Assembly: GCF_029227915.1 (NCBI RefSeq)
Contig: NC_079876.1
Span: 23,560,001-23,624,000 of the forward strand
Reading direction: 5' to 3'
Length of the DNA: 64,000 nt
From: Hydractinia symbiolongicarpus
Taxonomy: Eukaryota > Cnidaria > Hydrozoa > Anthoathecata > Hydractiniidae
In this document: positions 58,329 through 64,000 of the stretch, piece after piece
How positions within the stretch are numbered: position 1 is the stretch's first letter
Layout of the letters: each line of letters starts with the position of its first letter
Made by a program: the position numbers and the translations under genes
Notes under the pieces: generated by a model
Databases searched by the model: none
What the model was told of the DNA's origin: nothing
Seen by the model: the letters and a program-made list of their open reading frames with translations, nothing else

Positions 58329-59608
58329 TAAGGAAATATTTTATTTTAATGCGACTGATTTTTGTGTTGTTGTTACATGACTAAGAGCAAATGAAACATC
58401 CATATTTGTCTGTCCTTTTTTACACGAATAAAAATCTGAATACAAAAAAATAAATAAAGAGAACATTAATAAAGAAATATAAAATAAAGTAGAGAACATG
58501 TTTATATATACTTGTTTTGATTTTTCTTTATCATTTTTTTCCGATTACAGACTGATTTATTTTCTAAAAAGTGCGAGTGTAACCCAGTGCAGACGTACAA
58601 AAATTACCTTCAATATATTCTAGAAATTGCATATACAATTATAAAAAATAATAAATATATACATTAATTAACGATGCATTTAAATAAACAAAATGTGCTA
58701 ATCAAGAGAGTAATCAATTCGTGTAACAAATTTTCATTGGACGGACCACAGACAATTTCGTGTCCTTTTTACACAAGCTACATTGTTACTTTATTTTTTT
58801 TTAACTTGTCATCGGACTTTGATGTGATGTACAAATTTTGATTCTCTGGAAACAACAACATGTTGTATTCATAACATATGACATAAAGCGATGTGACTAC
58901 GGGAGTTTCAGAGTCGGTTATTTGTTTGAATCAAATTATAATATATTTATTGTGCTTGTGTAAAAGCTACACGAAATTATCTGTCCCTTTCTATTGTTGT
59001 CATCAAAAAGTGCACACACAAAAGTGGCAAATTTTTGATAACGTAAAAAAATAATGATTGAATAATATATATAAATTTTGTTTTAAAATAGTATTTACAA
59101 AACCATATTTAAACAATATAATTTACAAAACTTCTATATCTAACGGAACAGGGAAAAAGTCTGTTCTGCGAACTACACTGATTTTGTAGAAGGGTAGATA
59201 GTTTTCGATTTTTCACTTTAAAAAAAGTGCGTGTTTTTTCTTTTTACAAATGTATAGTAGCTGGTGGTTGTTGCTGTTGTTGTTCTGCTACGTTCATGTG
59301 GAACATTTTTTCTGAAAAAAAAAGAAGATACAATTATACAGAAACTGATGCAACAAACTTAACATTGGGTTTTTGTAGCTGCGGATTTTGCATCATGCAA
59401 GAAAGTTCTTTAGAAGCTATCAAATATAACTGAGACGTTATTCGAATGAGGTTGACAGATCCCGGTTTTATTTGGAAAACTTTGTTACAGTTGAACATAA
59501 GATAAGACCTTCAGAAAAATTATTTTTCCAAAATAGTTTTTCGTTTTTTATTCTATTAACTGAGCAAAAACTTTTTTTAATAGGTGCTGATTATGGCGTT
59601 AATTTTCG

Positions 59609-61323
59609 TTAATTACCTATATTGGTGTTTTGTTGATTTGCATGAACAGCGAAGAGATTTGACAAGGTTGGATAGCCACTATTATCTCCATACATTTCAT
59701 CATCACTCATCTGTGCCTGGCTCATATTTGTCATATCCATAGTACTTTGCGTATTTGCACCACTACTGAGATTTATCGTGTTCGATTGTGTGCTTTCACC
59801 TACATCAACGATTGGTGGGTTGTACTGACAACTGGTCATTGACGCTGTAGATATCTGTGAGCCGCATGAACTGTTGAAATCTAACATACGCGTGTCCTGC
59901 TGCGAAGAGTACGCTCCACCGTAGGATTGTTTCTAATTATAAAAAAGTTAAATGTAAACATAGAATCGTCTTTGGCTTGGCATACGAACTATGGGGAATG
60001 TGGAAATAATAACACGGCAATCATATACAGGGAATTTTAAATGTTAGAGTGTTAACTTGTATGCAATCGTATTAGTTGTACTCTATTTGCTTAAAGGGCA
60101 TGCCAGTTAAATTAGGTAGGTTTTCACTCGTTTTAACCTTGAGTTTCCTAAGAGGGGTTTGCTATAAAAAGCGTTTTAACAACTGTTTACCTGGTATGGC
60201 ATGTTTGAAAATGGGTTTTCGTTCTTGATTTGTTGAATATTTCTGATTTGTGGTGTGGCACTCACTGGTGAGTTCATTTGGCTGTACAAACTGTTGTAGC
60301 TGCTGATAGCTTCTAATTGTTGGCTGTTGCTACTGTTGAAAAGGTTTAGCGATCCCATTCGTTCGTATGCAGTCGGAAATGTATGTGAACGCTGTTTGGA
60401 TGGTATTAATGGCGAACCATATGATGTGGACTGGCTACGTGTAAACGCTGTGGATGATGGTTGTTGTTGGGTAAATGCTGAACCATATTGACTTGCATAG
60501 GTGCTATTGTCATCATTTGTGTATTGCCTAATGTCTAAAAAATACAAGTTTTTGTTAAAAAGGATCTTCCATGCAAAAAAATTCTGAAGTTTAAACATCT
60601 TTTGAGGATTTTAAAACATATCCATATTTACGTACTTGTATATGACTTTGCAAATTGGTTGGCTGCATATTGCAATTGCAGATCGGTTGTATTGGACTGT
60701 GGAGGAGATCCGTACTGCTGAGATGGAGAGTTAGGCGTGTATGTAGAATACGCCAGTTGTGAGTTGCTACCTAATGGACTAATGGATTGATGACCATGCT
60801 TTACTCTTGTGGGTGTGCCAACTCCTGAAAGGGATGCTTCAAGAAGTTAATAAAATACTTTTCAGTGTGATCACGTCACCCTTCGTACATTCCATAATCA
60901 AGAGGAAACAATTTATATACTTTTGTGTGTCAGAATATTACTCCCTTGCGCATAAAGGTTGGAATCGTTGCAAATCAAATTTTGATGCTTTTAATGCTGA
61001 CTTTGCAAATGCCTGAGGGCCTGGTGCCCCTTAAGCGCGTAAGCTGGAAAGAACATTCTGTTCTGCGTAATACATACCTGAATCATTATCGCTGTGCCAG
61101 GTTTGCTCATCAACTACTTCATCTTTGACCAAGTCGTCATCGAATGATGACATCTTGTCATCAAATCTTGACTGATGACGTAAATAATTGAAATATGGGT
61201 GTGTTCTTTGGCTTGGTTTGATAGCAACAGGCCGAGTTGTCGATAACTCACTGTAGGAACCATATGGTGAATTGGATTGAGGACTTTCCAAGCTCTTTGG
61301 AAATGGACGATAAACAATGGATT
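59609..61323 (-). CDS. Ser/Gln/Asn-rich protein, C-terminal four exons
   Basis: Exons 61078-61323, 60636-60824, 60191-60534 and 59609-59932 join in frame (about 367 residues, ending in TAA). The first visible exon begins after an acceptor in the middle of a codon, so the N-terminus lies further right, beyond 61323 or outside the window. The chain has no membrane segment and no recognised fold. Near its start are THPYFNYLRHQSRFDDKM and an acidic stretch SFDDDLVKDEVVDEQTW. A long Ser/Gln/Asn/Tyr-rich part with QYGSPPQS and SQQLEAISSYNSLYSQMNSP follows, and it ends with an acidic, hydrophobic tail, MSDDEMYGDNSGYPTLSNLF. Such composition is common in activation regions of transcription regulators, but that is inference. 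I do not recognise the gene. Confidence 0.8.
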
Positions 61324-62075
61324 CTAAATAAAATTTATAAAAGGTTTATTGCATTGCTTTTTTACTAAATTTTAATCAACACAAAGTACACACAAAGATA
61401 TATTGATTTCTTTTAAACTTCGTGGAATGAAAGAAAGTCTGTTTGATGAAAGTCTTTCCATTTAGGAAATCTTGGGAAACATAATTTTTATCGCAAGTAT
61501 TAATTTTTTTTATTTGGTTTTAGTAAAAACATTTGCTGAATAGGACGTGAAAAGTTAAGAAATCGTACATAGGTGTATCATTGTTATTTTCTTGTAAGAG
61601 ATGACCTGACTTAATTTGCTTAATCAATTTTTCCGCCATTAATTTGACGCCATGTTTCCCAGCGACGTGATATTTGTTTGAGGAAGTAAGATTAATCAAG
61701 TTTCAACCTTCGGTGATCAGCAATGAGCATTGTGACCAAAAATGCATATGACCAATTCTGTTACATAATTTAATAAAAATACTTAAAAAATTCCTTATAT
61801 GGCAATCAATTATAAAGGTTTCGTTTAAAAATAGCATCAGCACAAATTCTTAACCATACAGCTCATGAGATAGGCATTCAATTTCACACAAAACCCTTTG
61901 ATCAATCAAATGAGTAATTAAAAACTTGTTAAAATGAAATTCCTTCTTAATCTAACGGTCGATTTGTTAAGTAGTGGCGTTGATAAGGTTTCTCATTCTT
62001 ATATTTTTTTTTTATTTTCCTAATTAAAATATAGCTCACAAAATTTGAGGTTTCTGGTTCCTCTTCACATAACGT

Positions 62076-62150
62076 TGGGATTAATTAGCCCAGTTGGTTG
62101 GAGCGCTGAAGTTAAGTGTAGAAGCCCCGAGTTTAAACCCATGATACCTG
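62076..62150 (+). repeat. tRNA-like sequence with A and B boxes, probably SINE relic
   Basis: TAGCCCAGTTGG at 62086-62097 fits the A-box pattern and GAGTTTAAACC at 62128-62138 resembles a B box at the usual spacing. The acceptor stem does not close, so this is not a functional tRNA. It is more likely a tRNA-derived pseudogene or SINE head. Confidence 0.45.
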
Positions 62151-62349
62151 ATAGATTGTTGTGTTTTTATAATTTCTTTTATTTTGATCTCCTGGTTATG
62201 TTTCTTTTTAAAATGGTTTAGCTGTCTGCTTAAAAGATCAGCGAGGCTAAGTTTAATTCACAACCGCTACAGCAACATTATAGAAGGTCAATTTAAACCA
62301 TAAATGTGTAACCCTAAATTAAGAAAATTTTGTTACGAGTTATTTTGTT

Positions 62350-62434
62350 ACAAAACAATAGTGGTGCAAGTTCGACAATGGTGCAAGCTCGATAATGGTG
62401 CAAGCTCAATAATGGTGCAAGTTCGACAATGGTG
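62350..62434. repeat. Short tandem repeat, ~20 bp unit, four copies
   Basis: ATGGTGCAAGTTCGACA occurs with small variations four times (CAAGTTCGACA, CAAGCTCGATA, CAAGCTCAATA, CAAGTTCGACA). Confidence 0.8.
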
Positions 62435-64000
62435 ATCTTTTTTGACGGTGATGCACCTAAAAGGCTTTAAACAAAATTTTTGCAAATTTTTGAAATCCTG
62501 AGATAAGATTGTTATCGTTATCTGTGTTGTGATATGATTGTTAAGTCATTAAAATGCTTGTTCATCACAAATGCATTCTTTTTTTAATGAATCAAAAGTA
62601 ATTGGCCACCATTTCCGATGTTGCATGGTACTGACGTCAAAGAGACAATATCATACTTCCTCGCATTCTTGCGAAGCTCCACGGAAAAAACAGTTCACTT
62701 TGTTCTTAGTCTTTGTTGTTAAGCTGTTGTGTTTTTAAGGCGACGTCGACGTTGCCGTATTTGCTGTCGTTATTTTTAAGAACTGGTTTTAAATATGGAT
62801 ATATTTCACTGGATTGAAACTTGTTGATTTCTTTTTTATTTTTAAAAGATTAAAATACTGTCAAACTAAACATACACATGAAACTTACACACGCCTACCT
62901 ACGCTAATTACAAATATTTGTTTGTCCTGCGTCACGACGAGCTGAAAAACATTCGCACATGCGCACAAGATAAGGAAGTCTAAATTCCCTAGAGCAATCG
63001 CATCAGAGTAAACGCTTTTAAATGAAATAAGGAAACATGAATAAACATATAAAGAAAATAAAAATTTAAAAAACAGGAGCTAAATTAGTGAAATAAATAT
63101 GTTTGATACTTTGCAAAGTTCAGACGAGTTTGTCTTTAATATTTGCATAATAGAATGTTACCGTTTATTTTGTTTGCTTGTTTGTTTGTTTGTAACTTGA
63201 ATCGTAGGCAGCAAAAAGATACTCCTTCTTATAGCAGAGGTTCGTTTTTCCCTAGCTTATAACTTATTGTTTTCGATACTCAAAACATTTCACTGCCAAC
63301 ACCCTTAATTCATGTCGGTTGGTCAGCGCTGTTTTTGTTGAGAAAGATAATTCAAATGTATTATTTTGCAATAATTAAAAGGTTTGGTTAAAAAGCGTAG
63401 GCACGCAAAATCACCTGCGATTAGCCTATCCACACCAAACCACTGGCAATTAGCCTATCCTACACATCAATTCATATCATATCTTTGATTATTCTTGTTT
63501 TACAGTTATCTGATTAACCTTTTTTTCCTTAATTATTTTGTTTCTATCTGTGAGAAATTTCAGAAATAACTCCAGCTTATCCTTAACCAGTTTTATCTTT
63601 TAAGGATATGTTTTATTATGCTTTATGATTAGTTTTTCACGAATGACATGCAATACAGAGATATTTCTGAATGTCGATACAAACGCCTTATTTTTGAAGT
63701 AGTTGTTTATCTACGTGTAATTTGATGCTTTCTCAATAATTTCTCAATAAGTCCAAAGTAATTTTTGCACTTAATTAGACCTATCTAAATTTATGCATAA
63801 AACTTTAGTTTCGTATACCTTGTAGAAATCAAAATGACGAGAAAATTTCAAAATATTCAAAGAATCGCAGCAATATAATGAAAAAAAATTAGCAAAAATG
63901 TTTTGAACTGGCAGAAAAAACTTCCAATATGACGGATAAAAAAACATAAATATTTGATTAATTTGAATTTTAAATTTACTTGAAAACTGAAAGGCCTGTT

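Larger units (their letters stand above)
55777..59608. other. Convergent intergenic region, small repeats only
   Basis: This separates the 3' ends of ALG14 (plus) and the Ser/Gln/Asn-rich gene (minus), so both 3' UTRs should be here. It holds a TTG microsatellite (about 55830-55880) and two related small repeats (56280 and 58250). Short open frames such as 56356-56721 are AT-rich and unsupported. Confidence 0.5.
61324..64000. other. No exon recognised; upstream part of the Ser/Gln/Asn gene
   Basis: This should be an intron or 5' region of the gene at 59609-61323. No upstream exon could be assigned by homology because the protein family is unknown. A tRNA-like remnant and a short tandem repeat are listed separately. 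Confidence 0.4.

Overview
The window is animal nuclear DNA: AT-rich, with split genes using GT-AG introns, intron-rich single-copy metazoan genes, and many small transposable elements. Base composition, the kinds of repeats and the protein matches suggest an early-branching metazoan, most likely a cnidarian and perhaps a hydrozoan. That placement is inference. Gene calls come from joining exons by reading frame and splice sites and comparing them with remembered protein families. No alignment was run.

Layout. (1) 922-12431, minus strand: IFT74, an intraflagellar transport coiled-coil protein. 25 coding exons are in view and the C-terminal part lies off the left edge. Its last visible intron (982-4494) holds a 1.2 kb minisatellite. 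(2) 15969-18283, plus: a two-exon class I SAM-dependent methyltransferase. (3) 18548-21142, plus: a 5'-truncated LINE with an intact reverse transcriptase ORF and a (TAA)n tail. (4) 21632-23992, minus: a decayed Helitron Rep/helicase. (5) 26223-27150: a SINE fragment beside a 705 bp Harbinger-like element with TTA target duplications. (6) 28135-29110, minus: a decayed Penelope-like reverse transcriptase close upstream of the next gene. (7) 29367-38069, plus: a complete 14-exon Wntless (WLS), the Wnt cargo receptor. (8) 41120-43908, minus: complete four-exon PLGRKT. (9) 48111-48625: a tRNA-headed SINE between perfect 79 bp direct repeats. (10) 50288-55776, plus: complete five-exon ALG14, with a 22 bp minisatellite filling part of intron 2. 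(11) 59609-61323, minus: the last four exons of a Ser/Gln/Asn-rich protein I do not recognise.

The genes do not form a pathway or operon. They are unrelated housekeeping and developmental genes: ciliary transport, Wnt secretion, N-glycan assembly, a membrane protein and a methyltransferase. Most of the unusual content is repeats: two related tRNA-derived SINE groups that share a central block, Harbinger-like and hAT-like non-autonomous elements, fold-back elements and four minisatellites. I found no operon, CRISPR array, rRNA gene or convincing functional tRNA gene. The most unusual signals are the 79 bp duplication around the SINE, the shared SINE core, and a pair of 39-40 kb repeats with a conserved stem-loop.
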